The translations under genes were made by a program, and so were the position numbers. Below, in pieces: positions 1 to 12,482 of a DNA stretch of 64,000 nucleotides; position 1 is the first letter of the stretch, and each line of letters starts with the position of its first letter. Origin of the DNA: Symsagittifera roscoffensis. Lineage: Eukaryota > Xenacoelomorpha > Acoela > Convolutidae. Location: contig NC_087062.1 in the NCBI RefSeq assembly GCF_963678635.1, positions 21,937,789-22,001,788 on the forward strand, given 5' to 3'. The notes under the pieces were generated by a model. That model saw only the letters and a list, made by a program, of their open reading frames with translations. It was not told the origin of the DNA and did not search any database.

Positions 1-402
1 AATCTTAGAATTATTGCTGCTATGACTTCTTTTATATCGCTAGATAATTCGCTTTTTAACTACAAAAATGTTTCGTTTTCGATTAAAGCCTTACTACATT
101 TCATTATGCTGAACGAAAGTTTATTACCAAAAAGGTTGAATACCATGGGAACTTCATCTTCGAAACTTTCTGACGCTTTAGTAATCGTCTCAGATTGGTC
201 TGCTAACCGATCGGGCCCCGTCCCTGAGAAACACAATATTGCTTTGAAGTTCAAAGACGACCTAATTAACAATGACCCTTTCAACTTATTGAAACGCTAC
301 AAAGCTAACTTATCTTTACCTTCTTCCCCAATTATACCAGAAAATCATTGCGGCAAGAACTTTCTACAAATAATGACGAAACGAATGATTCGAAGCCTGT
401 AA
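1..402 (+). pseudogene. Truncated Ty3/gypsy-type pol fragment (copy A)
   Basis: This is the first of five copies of one pol segment and is cut by the window edge. The readable part (from base 22, 126 codons) is the linker between RNase H and integrase, including a DWSANRSGPVPE stretch shared by all copies. Similarity to the other copies ends near base 390. The following sequence (about 400-2,320) is absent from the other copies, so copy A lost its zinc-finger and C-terminal parts. Family assignment rests on copies B-E, which carry the H2C2 finger and the start of an integrase core. No intact gene remains. Confidence 0.6.
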
Positions 403-579
403 TTTCAAGCCGAGATCGTATAGTAGTGATAATATCGTCGCTTTAGTCAAATCGTACTTGAAACCTTCCGAAGATCCCCGATTCTTGAATACACGAGTAA
501 TCATAAAACGGGTCGAAAAAGTAAATCTACAGTTGCTGCGCCCAAAGAAAAAACAGATACGTACGTTAAGTCTGTAAAA

Positions 580-1245
580 ATGCTACAAGCCGTCTACCAG
601 AGTCTAGTCTCAGAAGTTCCTGGAAAAACCCTCGGGTGCATCACGACTAAAAAAGCCAGTGAGCTTTTGAGAAAGAGCTTGAATGAATGCACAAAATTAC
701 TAAGAGCAAGAGGTAATTTTAACGCTATAGGGTACAAAAAGTGGGCTGAAAAATACTATCAATTTTCGGTGCTTCTCCTTGAAGAACATGGATTGACTCC
801 CTTCAAACAAAAAATACTTTTAATGCCAAAGCTTGTGGTGAGCAATTTTATACTAAGTCCCTGGGAACATTTGTGCGAACCTCTCGAAAAATCCAACCAT
901 CAAGCGAACAAGGATTTCCAAAGTAGGACAATGCGAGGCGGAGGAAGATTGCATAACCAAGACCCATTATTGTTTGAAACGTTGGTTTTTTTTTCTTCTA
1001 CAAGTTCATCAAATCTGGCAAGTGCACAACTTTTTTCTAAACAATGCGGGAGACGTCTTGGGAGGAACCAATCCAATATCGTCGTATTTACAAATATGTC
1101 AAAAAAAATCGAGAACTTCCAAAAGTTGTCGTCGGTGAAAAGCGTCCATCTAGTCTGCTGCTTTCTGGTTTGCGATTTCATGTGTTGGATACTTTCGGAT
1201 GTACAGCGGCAGCAGTTGCGGGAAAGAAAGCAAAACCGAATCTAG
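580..1245 (+). CDS. Hypothetical ORF or coding remnant, 221 codons
   Basis: This open frame lies in sequence unique to copy A. The first ~140 residues look protein-like, with a helical KKWAEKYYQFSVLLLEEHG stretch, a W-E-H-L-C motif and an RTMRGGG motif. The last third is low complexity and less convincing. A second frame (1044-1265) overlaps the end and may continue the same protein after a frameshift; its LSGLRFHVLDTF stretch is faintly like a BRCT domain. I do not recognise the family. Decayed TE cargo or a host pseudogene are both possible. Confidence 0.3.
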   Translation: MLQAVYQSLVSEVPGKTLGCITTKKASELLRKSLNECTKLLRARGNFNAIGYKKWAEKYYQFSVLLLEEHGLTPFKQKILLMPKLVVSNFILSPWEHLCEPLEKSNHQANKDFQSRTMRGGGRLHNQDPLLFETLVFFSSTSSSNLASAQLFSKQCGRRLGRNQSNIVVFTNMSKKIENFQKLSSVKSVHLVCCFLVCDFMCWILSDVQRQQLRERKQNRI

Positions 1246-1551
1246 CACCACAAGCAATGGTGTAAAAATAGATCCATGATTTGGGAAGTACTGTCCTAAC
1301 CAAAGATAATTCTCAAACCATTCTTCGGGGACATTCCAATACACCTAACTGCGTTCTTCTGCTGAAAGATGACAAAGATTTGGTCAAAGGAACAATGACT
1401 GTACTGGAACGGTTCCAAAATTAAGTAGCTGAAAACGAGTCAATAACTGATTTGGAATCTAGTGATACTGGGCAAAAGGCAAACGAAAGAGCTGGCAAAA
1501 ACAACTGTCACCTGCTGCCATCCAAGGCAGTAAATTTGCGGGTAGTGATTT

Positions 1552-1655
1552 CAAACTTTTAATGATCCGACATCTTACCAGTTTTATCAGGGGAGTAATT
1601 TTTCAAACTTTTAATGATCCGACATCTTACCAGTTTTATCAGAGGAGTAATTTTT
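1552..1655 (+). repeat. 52-bp direct repeat, two tandem units
   Basis: Two near-identical 52-bp units lie head to tail. The second starts at 1604 and differs by about one base before divergence. It sits inside the unique insert of copy A. Confidence 0.85.
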
Positions 1656-2328
1656 CAGCTATTTACGTCAATGATAAGCGACCACTTTTGAAGGAGCAAT
1701 ATCAAACTTGCGGTGTAAGTAAGGTTTCTGCAATCGTGGCTCTGAGGAAACATAGAGCTGAAAAATCAACGCAGATTTTTAATACTGAACCCCAAGTACC
1801 CCTTCGTGTAGCTGAACAAACTTAGCCTACATAGTACTCAGCTCACAACAGCACAACCAAACGAGAGAGCAATTTCGACGAGTTCAGTGCTAGAACGACG
1901 TTCAAGTAACCCACGCCAGTGGTATGCCCTACATATCCCGTCGGGGGCCTTTCTTGGGGTCCTTTCGTGGGGTCTAAGACAACAAGCCGACGTGACTTCA
2001 AGCCGAAGGGACTTCAGGCGGAGGTTGATACTTTAGGAGCACCTCAAATCGCTATTTTTTCAATGGCATCCATTTATAATATCAGCCGGTTTTTGAATTA
2101 TCCGGCTTGAATTCCCTAACTTTACGTTTCGGCTTGAAATCCCATCGGCTTGATGTCCGGCACCCCTTTCGTGAACCTTAGCATCATACTTGTACCAATT
2201 TCGGGTGACAATGCACCTGGGTGGCTCTCAGATGATACCCTCAATGCCGGTTATTTCTCACCTCTGGAAAAGGTGAGGGGGACCCGAGTAACTGTTTTAT
2301 ATGATCTCACGTAAATAAGTTTGTAATA
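1656..2328. other. Non-coding stretch in the unique insert of copy A
   Basis: No convincing gene. Around 1,930-2,170 a motif of the form 'CGGCTTGA/CAAGCCGA' recurs in both orientations, giving short inverted matches that suggest a small repeat. ORFs here look random. Confidence 0.4.
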
Positions 2329-2800
2329 GAGTGCGACAGTTTGTTTTCATTGATTCCACAAACTGTTAGCAGATTCCGCAGATTGTAAGTGAGATATCCA
2401 GCAATAACCAGCTTGAACAATGGCTAGCTAGAACAAAGAATGCGGAAATTACGAACAAATACTTAACCACTGTCTGTAGAATCCACCAACAAACCTTAAA
2501 TCATTACCTAAATAAATTCCTGAATATACCCTTTTAGAAACTAAATATAAAATTAAAGATCTGAATGAAATGGCCATTTTGATTTTTAAATCCGTATATT
2601 GATAACCCAGCACCATTGAGCAATGAATATAGCTAGAAAAACGAATGCGGAATTTACGACCAAATACTTAACCATTGTCTGTGGAATCCATGAACAAATC
2701 TTAAATCTTTACTCAACTAAAATCGTGGATATAACCTTTTAGAATTTAACTTTTTATTGAAAACGGCCATTTTGAGTTTTCAATTTAGTTTTCCTAAGTG
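2329..2800 (+). repeat. Start of the composite repeat unit, with an internal ~190-bp duplication
   Basis: The block containing TTGATTCCACAAACTGTTAG, followed by a 'GATTCCGCAGATTGTAAG' stretch, recurs near 5,520, 7,850, 10,025 and 12,765 and marks the left part of each composite unit. Here the following ~190 bp is present twice (about 2,430-2,570 and 2,615-2,790), diverged. A single related copy follows the last unit at about 12,860-13,020. It could be an LTR or untranslated region of the parent element, but I cannot show LTR ends. Confidence 0.6.
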
Positions 2801-3611
2801 TATCACTAATAAGGTTTTTGGACTCATTCTGCTCTTAGACCATTCTGTTTGATGCTCCGCCTCCCATAAATAATTATTGACACATCTCAGCAACTCTTTG
2901 TAGCGGTGTCAAAAACAATCATGCTTGCGGCTTAACGCAACCAGTTGAAAAAGTCAAACCAAATTTTTTGATTAGTTAAACTGCATAATTAATCACCAAA
3001 ATGCCTAGGGATAAAAAAATTTCGACAATTTTGTTGATTTTGGTTTACCTCGGCTAAACAAAACTTTATGTATTAGCTGTTATTGTAAGAACTGATTCCT
3101 CTTTCATTATAGGATGGATTAACATTGACAAATAATCGTAGTTTTAAATTTAAAACTATGACTTATTACGATTCAATTTGTGAACGCCCTAGAATGCAAA
3201 TTGGAAGTGATTCGTAGCAGCCGTAGATTCATTTTTGAAGAAATTAAAATAAGTTTAACGTCAAATTTTTTCAGGAATCAAACGTCAAAAACATAGTTGC
3301 ACAGTTGATCCCTATGGAAGTTGACATTCAACCTTGTGGTAGATTCTGGTTCAGGTAAGGGTTTTCAAAATTGTAGTCATCGCATGAATTTTCACATTCC
3401 AGCTCTACAGATCTATTTCCTATTAACTAACACGGTCGAAAAAAAACTAGATTTCTCAAAATTTTACCGTTTAAATAGAATAAAATTAGACCGACCGTCG
3501 GTCGCCGTAAATATTTTTCTACCGTCGGGAACGATTAATTGAAGCGATTTGATAGGTCAAATTTGATTCGATAGCTCTTTAGCTTCAATTAATCTTAGAA
3601 TTATTGCTGCT

Positions 3612-5199
3612 ATGACTTCTTTTATATCGCTAGATAATTCGCTTTTTAACTATAAAAATGTTTCGTTTTCGAGTAAAGCCTTACTACATTTCATTATGCT
3701 GAACGAAAGTTTGTTACCAAAAAGACTGAATATCATGGGAACTTCATCTTCGAATTTTTCTGACCCTTTAGTAATCGTCCCAGATTGGTCTGCTAACCGA
3801 TCGGGCCCCGTCCCTGAGGAACACAATATTGCTTTGAAGTTTAAAGACGACCTAATTAACAATGACCCTTTCAACTTATTGAAACGCTACAAAGGTAACT
3901 TATCTTTACCTTCTTCCCCAATTATACCAGAAAATCATTGCTGCAAGAACTTACTACAAATAATGACCCAGGATGACAAAGTCTTATGGGATCTAATCAG
4001 AGCACTGAAGACAGGACGACCACTGGAAATTCATGGATTCTTCATGAAAAACTATGAGAAGGACCTGCACACCAGAGATGATATACTTTTCCTAGACAAC
4101 AAATAAATCATACCAGCTGCGGCCCGAGGCTCATTCAGTTTCATGTTACACGAGTCCCATCCAGGCCAGTTTGGCATGAAGTTTCTGGCTGAAATTATCC
4201 GGTGGCCACATACTTAAAGTGAAAAAAATCACCACGGCAAATCTTGCACACAATGTTCAAAAGCCGGTAAGAACCTTAAGGTGTTGTTGGGATCAGAGCA
4301 TATGAGCAAATACCGGAACTTTCATTAACAATAAGGATTAATTTAGATTTTGCCGGCCCTTTGGACGCTTTTTGATCTAAATTGATGTTCGTTTAGATCA
4401 AGGAAAGTCAATCATTTCAGACCGCCAGGCAAAGAGTTGGGAGCTACACGATGGAGCAGAGGACGGATACGAAGACAAGGTCATGGATTCCTCCTCAGAC
4501 TCGGACTCGGACATCCCACTGGCAAAGATTACCCATGGAAGTCGAGCAACCCCAATCCCATTCCTAATCTTTAATCGTAAGCGGCCTACTCTAGCGAAAT
4601 TGGCCACTGTTGGAGGTAACCTTTTTAATGTATTGGAGAATCGTATTTAGTTCCATTTAAAGAGGCGATTGTTGGTTCTTCGAACCACGCGGTCACTTTG
4701 GAAAATGGACATTTTTTAGCCGGAATGAGCAAATCATCGCCTCCCCAGAAATCAACCAGAGCCAAACCTCAGAAGAAGACGACCAGTGGGAACTTGACTG
4801 GCCGAAATACGACGCTCATACAAAGGGCCACAAATTTGTCGACAAAAGTTTCGGTCATTCCGGATTCCCCTCAGAAATCGTCTCAAGACAGCAGTCTTCG
4901 TGGACCATCATCCTTCGGATCCGCTCTACAGCCTTAGTGCTGGACAGCACACCATAGGAAACAACCCCTGTTGCCACCCAGCCAGATCTACAACCAGACC
5001 GCCTGCTTTCTTGTGCTGGTCACCTTCTGATTTCCTCATTCCCCTCGCAAAATCTGGGTACGATCAGACATCGCGGAAGTCTCCCATCGGAAAATCACCC
5101 ATCATAGTCGCAGAAAAAGATTGCGGGAGCGAAATATCGTCGACGATAGATCAGGACGTAAAACAAGCTTTAGAAGAATTTGACGACGAATACATGTAA
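3612..5199 (+). pseudogene. Ty3/gypsy-type pol 3' fragment, copy B (most complete)
   Basis: Reading 3612-4106 gives the RNase H/integrase linker ending in a LHTRDDILFLDNK-type motif. A stop at 4,104 interrupts it, then the H2C2 finger follows (HESHPGQFGMKF, then CTQC, 4,149-4,260). At about 4,338-4,360 one frame reads LDFAGPLDAF, the start of an integrase core with the first catalytic Asp. The core then breaks off into a Ser/Asp-rich tail (DSSSDSDSDIPLAKI, ~4,480-4,520) and a C-terminus at 4,900-5,199 ending in EEFDDEYM. The central and distal core, with the second Asp and the Glu, is missing, so no functional integrase could be made. Confidence 0.7.
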
Positions 5200-6362
5200 A
5201 ACTCATTGAACTCATTAAAACTCTATTTTCCAATTTCCTTTTTTTTTCCATTTGTAGAGTTTGTAGACTTAGTTTTGGCTAATTTAGCACTAATTAGATA
5301 CCTGATAAGTATGTTTCACATCGACCATCGGTCGATCATTCACTTTTTAAGGTTGCTTTAGATTAAGACATTCGTAATTCATTCTTGATCATTTTGTTTT
5401 CTCAACTCCTTAGTCGATCAATTTGAAGCGTCCATCAATCGCCTTGTACCATTTTCGGGCGAAAATTATTTTTTATGATCTTACGTAATATTTACTTTTA
5501 AAATTGCTTTAGAGCGCGACAGTTTGTTTTTATTGATTCCACAAACTGTTAGCGGATTCCGCAGATTGTAAGTGAGATATCCAGCATGAACCAGCTTGAA
5601 CAATAGCTAGATAGAACAATGAACATATCTCAGCTTGAAATATCTCAGCAACACTTTGTAGCGGTGTCAAAAACAGTCATGCTTGCGGCTTAACGCAACC
5701 AGTTGAAAATGTCAAACCAAATTTTTTGATTAGTTAAACTGCATAATTAATCACCAAAATGCCTAGGGATAAAAAAATTCGACAATTTTGTTGATTTTGG
5801 TTTACCTCGGCTAAACAAAACTTTATGTATTAGCTGTTATTGTAAGAATTGATTCCATCTTCATTATAGGATGGATTAACAGTGACAAATAATCGTAGTA
5901 TTAAATTTAAAACTATGGAATATTACGAATCAATTTGTGAATGTCCTAGAATGCAAATTGGAATTGATTCGTCGCAGCCGTAGATTCAAATTTGAAGAAA
6001 TTAAAATAAGTTTAACGTCAACTTTTCGTAGGATCAAACGTCAAAATTATAGTGTATGCCGAAGTTCAATGTCAACTTGCACAGCTGATCCCTATGGAAG
6101 TTGACATTCAACCTTGTGGTAGATTCTGGTTCAGGTAATGGTTTTAACAATTGTAGTCATCGCAACAATTTTCACATTCCAGCTCTACAGATCTATTTTC
6201 TATTAACTAACACGGTCGAAAAAAACTACACTTCTCAAAATTTTACCGTTTAAATAGAATAAAATTAGACCGACCATAGCTCGCCGTAAATCTTTTTCTC
6301 CCCGGGGGAACGAGTAATTGAAGCAATGTGAAAGGTCAAATTCGATTCGATAGCTCTTTAGT
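5200..6362. other. Non-coding leader of copy C
   Basis: This holds the 3' sequence of copy B and then the repeat-unit leader. The short conserved ORF of the other units is present but altered near 6,110-6,330. No independent gene is seen. Confidence 0.6.
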
Positions 6363-7830
6363 ATGCTGATACTACATTTCATTATGCTGAACGAAAGTTT
6401 GTTACCAAAAAGACTGAATACCATGGGAACTTCATCTTCGAAACTTTCTGACGCTTTAGTAATCGTCCCAGATTGGTCTGCTAACCGATCGGGCCCCGTC
6501 CTTGAGGAACACAATATTGCTTTGAAGTTCAAAGACGACCTAATAATTAACAATGACCCTTTCAACTTATTGAAACGCTACAGAGCTAACTTATCTTTAC
6601 CTTCTTCCCCAATAATACCAGAAAATCATTGCGGCAAGAACTTACTACAAATAATGACCCAGGATGACAAAGTCTTATGGGATCTAATCACAGCACTGAA
6701 GACAGGACGCCCACTGGAAATTCATGGATTCTACATGAAAAACTATGAGAAGGACCTGCACACCAGAGATGATATACTTTTCCTAGACAACAAATGAATC
6801 ATACCAGCAAAGGCCCGAGGCGCATTCAGTTTCATGTTACACGAGTCCCATCCAGGCCAGTTTGTGGGGGCAAGTTTCTGGCTGAAATTATCCGGTGGCC
6901 ACATACTTATAGTGAAAAACATCACCAGGGCAAATCTTGCACACAATGTTCAAAAGCCGGTAAGAACCTTAAGGTGTTGTTGGGATCGGAGCATATGAGC
7001 AAATACCGGAACTTTCATTAACAATAAGGAGTAATTTAGATTTTGCCGGCCCTTTGGACGCTTTCTGATCTATATTGATATTCGGTTAGATCAGGGAAAG
7101 TCAATCATATCAGACCACCAGGCAAAGAGTTGGGAGCTACACGGAGTGCGGCCAGTATTTAGACAGCCGCGTATTCACACTGGTCAGTATTTAGACAAAT
7201 ACTGTTTCAACCAATCAGAATCGAGAAAAAACATAAATAATCCAAAATAAATAATAATTATTTATTAATTTCTTCTTTGTCTCGATTCTGATTGGTTGAA
7301 ACAGTATTTGTCTAAATACTGACCAGTATGAATACGCGGCTGTCTTAATACTGACATGTAACCGAGCTACACGATGGAGCAGAGGACGGATACGAAGACG
7401 CGGTCATGGATTCCTCCTCAGACTCGGACTCGGAAATCCCACTGGCAAAGATTACCCATGGAAGTTGAGCAACCCCAATCCCATTCCTAATCTCTAATCG
7501 GAAACGGCCTACTCTAGCGAAATTGGCCACTGCTGGAGGTAACCTTTTTTCATACATTGGAGAATCGTGTTTAAATCCATTTAAAGAGGCTATTGTTGAT
7601 TCTTCGAACCACGCGGTCACTTTGGAAAATTGACACTTTTTAGCCGGAAAGAGCAAATCACTGCCTCCCTAGAAATCAACCAGAGCCAAACCTCAGAAGA
7701 AGACGACCAGTGGGAACTTGACTGGCCGAAGCCCGACGCTCATACAAAGGGCCACAAATTCGTCGACAAAAGTTATCGTCATTCCGGATTCCCCTCAGAA
7801 ATCGTCTTAAGACAGCAGTCTTCGTGAACC
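6363..7830 (+). pseudogene. Ty3/gypsy-type pol 3' fragment, copy C, split by a MITE
   Basis: Linker frame 6363-6797 (144 codons) has one extra codon relative to copies A and B and ends at a stop just before the H2C2 finger, which continues in another frame (6794-7021). The Ser/Asp-rich tail follows at 7,375-7,660 after a 220-bp insertion at 7144-7363. The 3' end lacks the C-terminal segment found in copies B and E: it jumps near 7,838 straight to the next unit's leader. Copy D shares this jump, so C and D share a recent ancestor. Confidence 0.65.
7144..7363. mobile_element. 220-bp foldback MITE with target-site duplication
   Basis: The two ends are inverted repeats of about 80-85 bp, sharing CAGTATT...AGACAGCCGCGTATTCA and the adjacent CTGGTCAGTATTTAGACAAA, around a short AT-rich loop. 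A 10-bp direct repeat GAGCTACACG flanks it (7134-7143 and 7364-7373), and removing insert plus one repeat restores the sequence of the other copies. It encodes nothing. The 8-10 bp duplication points to a hAT-like transposase supplied in trans, but the superfamily is uncertain. Confidence 0.9.
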
Positions 7831-10800
7831 ATCATCCTTATAAGTTTGTTTTTATTGATTCCACAAACTTTTAGCGGATTCCGCAGATTGTAAGTGAGAT
7901 ATCCAGCATGAACCAGCTTTAACAATAGCTAGATAGAACAATGAACATATCTCAGCTTGACATATCTCAGCAACTCTTTGTAGCGGTGTCAAAAACAGTC
8001 ATGCTTGCGGCTTAACGCAACCAGTTGAAAATGTCAAACTAAATTTTTGATTAGTTAAACTGCATAATTAATCAACAAAATGCTTAGGGATAAAAAATTT
8101 TCGACAATGTTGTTGATTTTGGTTGAACTCGGCTAAACGAAACTTTATGTATTAGCTGTTATTGTAAGAACTGATTCCATTTTCATTATAGGATGGATTA
8201 ACAGCGACAAATAATCGTAGTTTTAAACTTAAAACTATGGAATAATACGAATCAATTTGTGAACGCCCTAGAATGCAAATTGCAATTGATTCGTAGCAGC
8301 CGTAGATTCAAATTTGAAGAAATTAAAATAAGTTTAACGTCAACTTTTCTTAGGGATCAAACGTCAAATCATAGTTTATGCCGAAGTTCATTGTCAACTT
8401 GCACAGTTGATCCCTGTGGAAGTTGACATTGAACCTTGTGGTAGATTCTGGTTCAGTTAATGGTTTTCACAATTGTAGTCATCGCAACAATTTTCACATT
8501 CCAGCTCTACAGATCTATTTTCTATTAACTAACACGGTCGAAAAAAAACTAGACTTCTCAAAATTTTACCGTTTAAATAGAATAAAATTAGACCGACCTC
8601 AGGACGCCGTAAATAAATTTCTCCTGTCGGTAACGAGTAATTGAAGCGATGTAATAGGTCAAATTTGATTCGATAGCTATTTAGCTTCATTTAATCTTAG
8701 AATTATTACTGCTATGACTTCTTTTATATTGCTAGATAATTTGCATTTTAACTACAAAAATGTTTCGTTTTCGATCAAAGCCTTACTACATTTCATTATG
8801 CTGAACGAAACTTTGTTACCAAAAAGATTGAATACCATGGGAACTTCGTCCTCGAAATTTTCTGACCCTTTAGTAATCGTCCTAGATTGGTCTGCTAACC
8901 GATCGGGCCCCGTCCCTGAGGAACACAATATTGCTTTGAAGTTTAAAGTCGACCTAATTAATAATGACCCTTTCAACTTATTGAAACGCTACAAAGCTAA
9001 CTTATCTTAACTTTCTTCCCCAATTATACCAGAAGATCATTGCTGCAAGAACTTACTACAAATAATGACCCAGGATGACAAAATCTTATGGGATCTAATC
9101 ACAGCACTGAAGACAGGACGCCGACTGGAAATTCATGGATTCTACATGAAAAACTATGAGAAGGACCTGCACACCAGAGATGATCTACTTTTCCTAGACA
9201 GCAAAATAATCATACCAGCTGCGGCCCGAGGCGCAGTCAGTTTCATGTTACACGAGTCCCATCCAGGCCAGTTTGGCATGAAGTTTCTGGCTGAAATTAT
9301 CTGTTGGCCACATACTAATAGTGAAAAACATCACCAGGGCAAATTCTGCACACAATGTTCAAAAGCCGGTAAGAACCTTAAGGTGTTGTTGGGATCGGAG
9401 CATATGAGCAAATACCGGAACTTTCATTCACAATAAGGAGTAATTTAGATTTTGCCGGCCCTTTGGACGCTTTCTGATCTATATTGATAATCGGTTAGAT
9501 CAGGGAAAGTCAATCATATCAGACCACCAGGCAAAGAGTTGGGAGCTACACGATGGAGCAGAGGACGGATACGAAGACGCGGTCATGGATTCCTCCTCAG
9601 ACTCGGACTCGGAAATCCCACTGGCAAAGATTACCCATGGAAATTGAGCAACCCCAATCCCATTCCTAATCTCTAATCGGAAACGGCCTACTCTAGCGAA
9701 ATTGGCCACTGCTGGAGGTAACCTTTTTTCATATATTGGAGAATAGTGTTTATTTCCATTTAAAGAGGCTATTGTTGATTCTTCGAACCACGCGGTCACT
9801 TTGGAAAATGGACACTTTTTAGCCGGAAAGAGCAAATCACTGCCTCCCTAGAAATCAACCAGAGCCAAACCTCAGAAGAAGACGACCAGTGGGAACTTGA
9901 CTGGCCGAAGCCCGACGCTCATACAAAGGGCCACAAATTCGTCGACAAAAGTTATCGTCATTCCGGATTCCCCTCAGAAATCGTCTTAAGACAGCAGTCT
10001 TCGTGAACCATCATCCTTATAAGTTTGTTTTTATTGATTCCACAAACTTTTAGCGGATTCCGCAGATTGTAAGTGAGGTATCCAGCATGAACCAGCTTTA
10101 ACAATAGCTAGATAGAACAATGAACATATCTCAGCTTGACATATCTCAGCAACTCTTTGTAGCGGTGTCAAAAACAGTCATGCTTGCGGCTTAACGCAAC
10201 CAGTTGAAAATGTCAAACTAAATTTTTGATTAGTTAAACTGCATAATTAATCAACAAAATGCTTAGGGATAAAAAATTTTCGACAATGTTGTTGATTTTG
10301 GTTGAACTCGGCAAAACGAAACTTTATGTATTAGCTGTTATTGTAAGAACTGATTCCATTTTCATTATAGGATGGATTAACAGCGACAAATAATCGTAGT
10401 TTTAAACTTAAAACTATGGAATAATACGAATCAATTTGTGAACGCCCTAGAATGCAAATTGCAATTGATTCGTAGCAGCCGTAGATTCAAATTTGAAGAA
10501 ATTAAAATAAGTTTAACGTCAACTTTTCTTAGGGATCAAACGTCAAATCATAGTTTATGCCGAAGTTCATTGTCAACTTGCACAGTTGATCCCTGTGGAA
10601 GTTGACATTGAACCTTGTGGTAGATTCTGGTTCAGGTAATGGTTTTCACAATTGTAGTCATCGCAACAATTTTCACATTCCAGCTCTACAGATCTATTTT
10701 CTATTAACTAACACGGTCGAAAAAAAACTAGACTTCTCAAAATTTTACCGTTTAAATAGAATAAAATTAGACCGACCTCAGGACGCCGTAAATAAATTTC

Positions 10801-12018
10801 TCCTGTCGGTAACGAGTAATTGAAGCGATGTAATAGGTCAAATTTGATTCGATAGCTATTTAGCTTCATTTAATCTTAGAATTATTACTGCTATGACTTC
10901 TTTTATATTGCTAGATAATTTGCATTTTAACTACAAAAATGTTTCGTTTTCGATCAAAGCCTTACTACATTTCATTATGCTGAACGAAACTTTGTTACCA
11001 AAAAGATTGAATACCATGGGAACTTCGTCCTCGAAATTTTCTGACCCTTTAGTAATCGTCCTAGATTGGTCTGCTAACAGATCGGGCCCCGTCCCTGAGG
11101 AACACAATATTGCTTTGAAGTTTAAAGTCGACCTAATTAATAATGACCCTTTCAACTTATTGAAACGCTACAAAGCTAACTTATCTTAACTTTCTTCCCC
11201 AATTATACCAGAAGATCATTGCTGCAAGAACTTACTACAAATAATGACCCAGGATGACAAAATCTTATGGGATCTAATCACAGCACTGAAGACAGGACGC
11301 CGACTGGAAATTCATGGATTCTACATGAAAAACTATGAGAAGGACCTGCACACCAGAGATGATCTACTTTTCCTAGACAGCAAAATAATCATACCAGCTG
11401 CGGCCCGAGGCGCAGTCAGTTTCATGTTACACGAGTCCCATCCAGGCCAGTTTGGCATGAAGTTTCTGGCTGAAATTATCTGTTGGCCACATACTAATAG
11501 TGAAAAACATCACCAGGGCAAATTCTGCACACAATGTTCAAAAGCCGGTAAGAACCTTAAGGTGTTGTTGGGATCGGAGCATATGAGCAAATACCGGAAC
11601 TTTCATTCACAATAAGGAGTAATTTAGATTTTGCCGGCCCTTTGGACGCTTTCTGATCTATATTGATAATCGGTTAGATCAGGGAAAGTCAATCATATCA
11701 GACCACCAGGCAAAGAGTTGGGAGCTACACGATGGAGCAGAGGACGGATACGAAGACGCGGTCATGGATTCCTCCTCAGACTCGGACTCGGAAATCCCAC
11801 TGGCAAAGATTACCCATGGAAATTGAGCAACCCCAATCCCATTCCTAATCTCTAATCGGAAACGGCCTACTCTAGCGAAATTGGCCACTGCTGGAGGTAA
11901 CCTTTATTAATATATTGGAGAACCGTATTTAAATCCATTTAAAGAGGCGATTGTTGATTCTTCGAACCACGCGGTCACTTTGGAAAAAGGACACTTTTTA
12001 GCCAGAAAGAGCAAATCA
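7660..12018 (+). repeat. 2,179-bp near-identical tandem duplication (copies D and E)
   Basis: Sequence 2,179 bp apart is almost identical through this interval: the short ORFs at 8423 and 10602 differ by one residue, and the pol frames at 8714/10893 and 9065/11244 translate identically. Exact breakpoints are ambiguous because homology extends into copy C on the left. Such identity means the duplication, or a gene-conversion event, is much younger than the rest of the array. It could also be an assembly artefact. Confidence 0.9.
8714..10006 (+). pseudogene. Ty3/gypsy-type pol 3' fragment, copy D
   Basis: Linker frame 8714-9010 ends at a TAA. After a short gap the frame 9065-9436 (123 codons) carries the H2C2 finger intact with its His pair and CTQC, unlike in copies B and C. 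After the finger the catalytic core is missing as in the other copies, followed by the Ser/Asp-rich tail at about 9,560-9,660. The 3' end jumps to the next leader near 10,018. Confidence 0.65.
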
Positions 12019-12482
12019 TTGCCTCCCTAGAAATCAACCAGAGCCAAAACTCAGAAGAAAACGACCAGTGGGAACTTGACTGGCCGAAACCCGACGCTCA
12101 TACAAAGGGCCACAAATTCGTCGACAAAATTTATCGTCATTCCGGATTCCCCTCAGAAATCGTCTCAAGACAGCAGTCTTCGTGGACCATCATCCTTCGG
12201 ATCCGCTCTAGAGCCATAGTGCTGGACAGCACACTAGAGGAAAGTCACCCTGTTGCCACCCAGCCAAGATCTACAATCAGACTGCCTGCTTTCTTGTGCT
12301 GGTCACCTTCTGATTTCCTCATTCCCCTCGCGAAATCGGGATACGATCAGACATCGCGGAAGTCTCCCACCGGGAAATCACCCATCATAGTCGCAGATCA
12401 AGATTCCGGTAGCGAAACATCGTCGACGGTAGATCAGGACGTAAAACAAGCTTTAGAAGAATTTGACGCCGAAAACATGTAA
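10893..12482 (+). pseudogene. Ty3/gypsy-type pol 3' fragment, copy E
   Basis: This is the near twin of copy D at its start (linker 10893-11189 with the same stop, zinc-finger frame 11244-11615). Unlike D it continues into the C-terminal segment 12219-12482 ending in DVKQALEEFDAENM, matching copy B. So B and E are the outer, fuller copies and C and D share an internal 3' loss. Confidence 0.65.

Noticed and set aside
60-284. A 74-codon minus-strand frame (also at 3650-3874, 6203-6565, 8752-8976, 10931-11155)
   Set aside because: This is the antisense of the gypsy linker segment. Its repetition reflects duplication of the DNA and not a separate gene.
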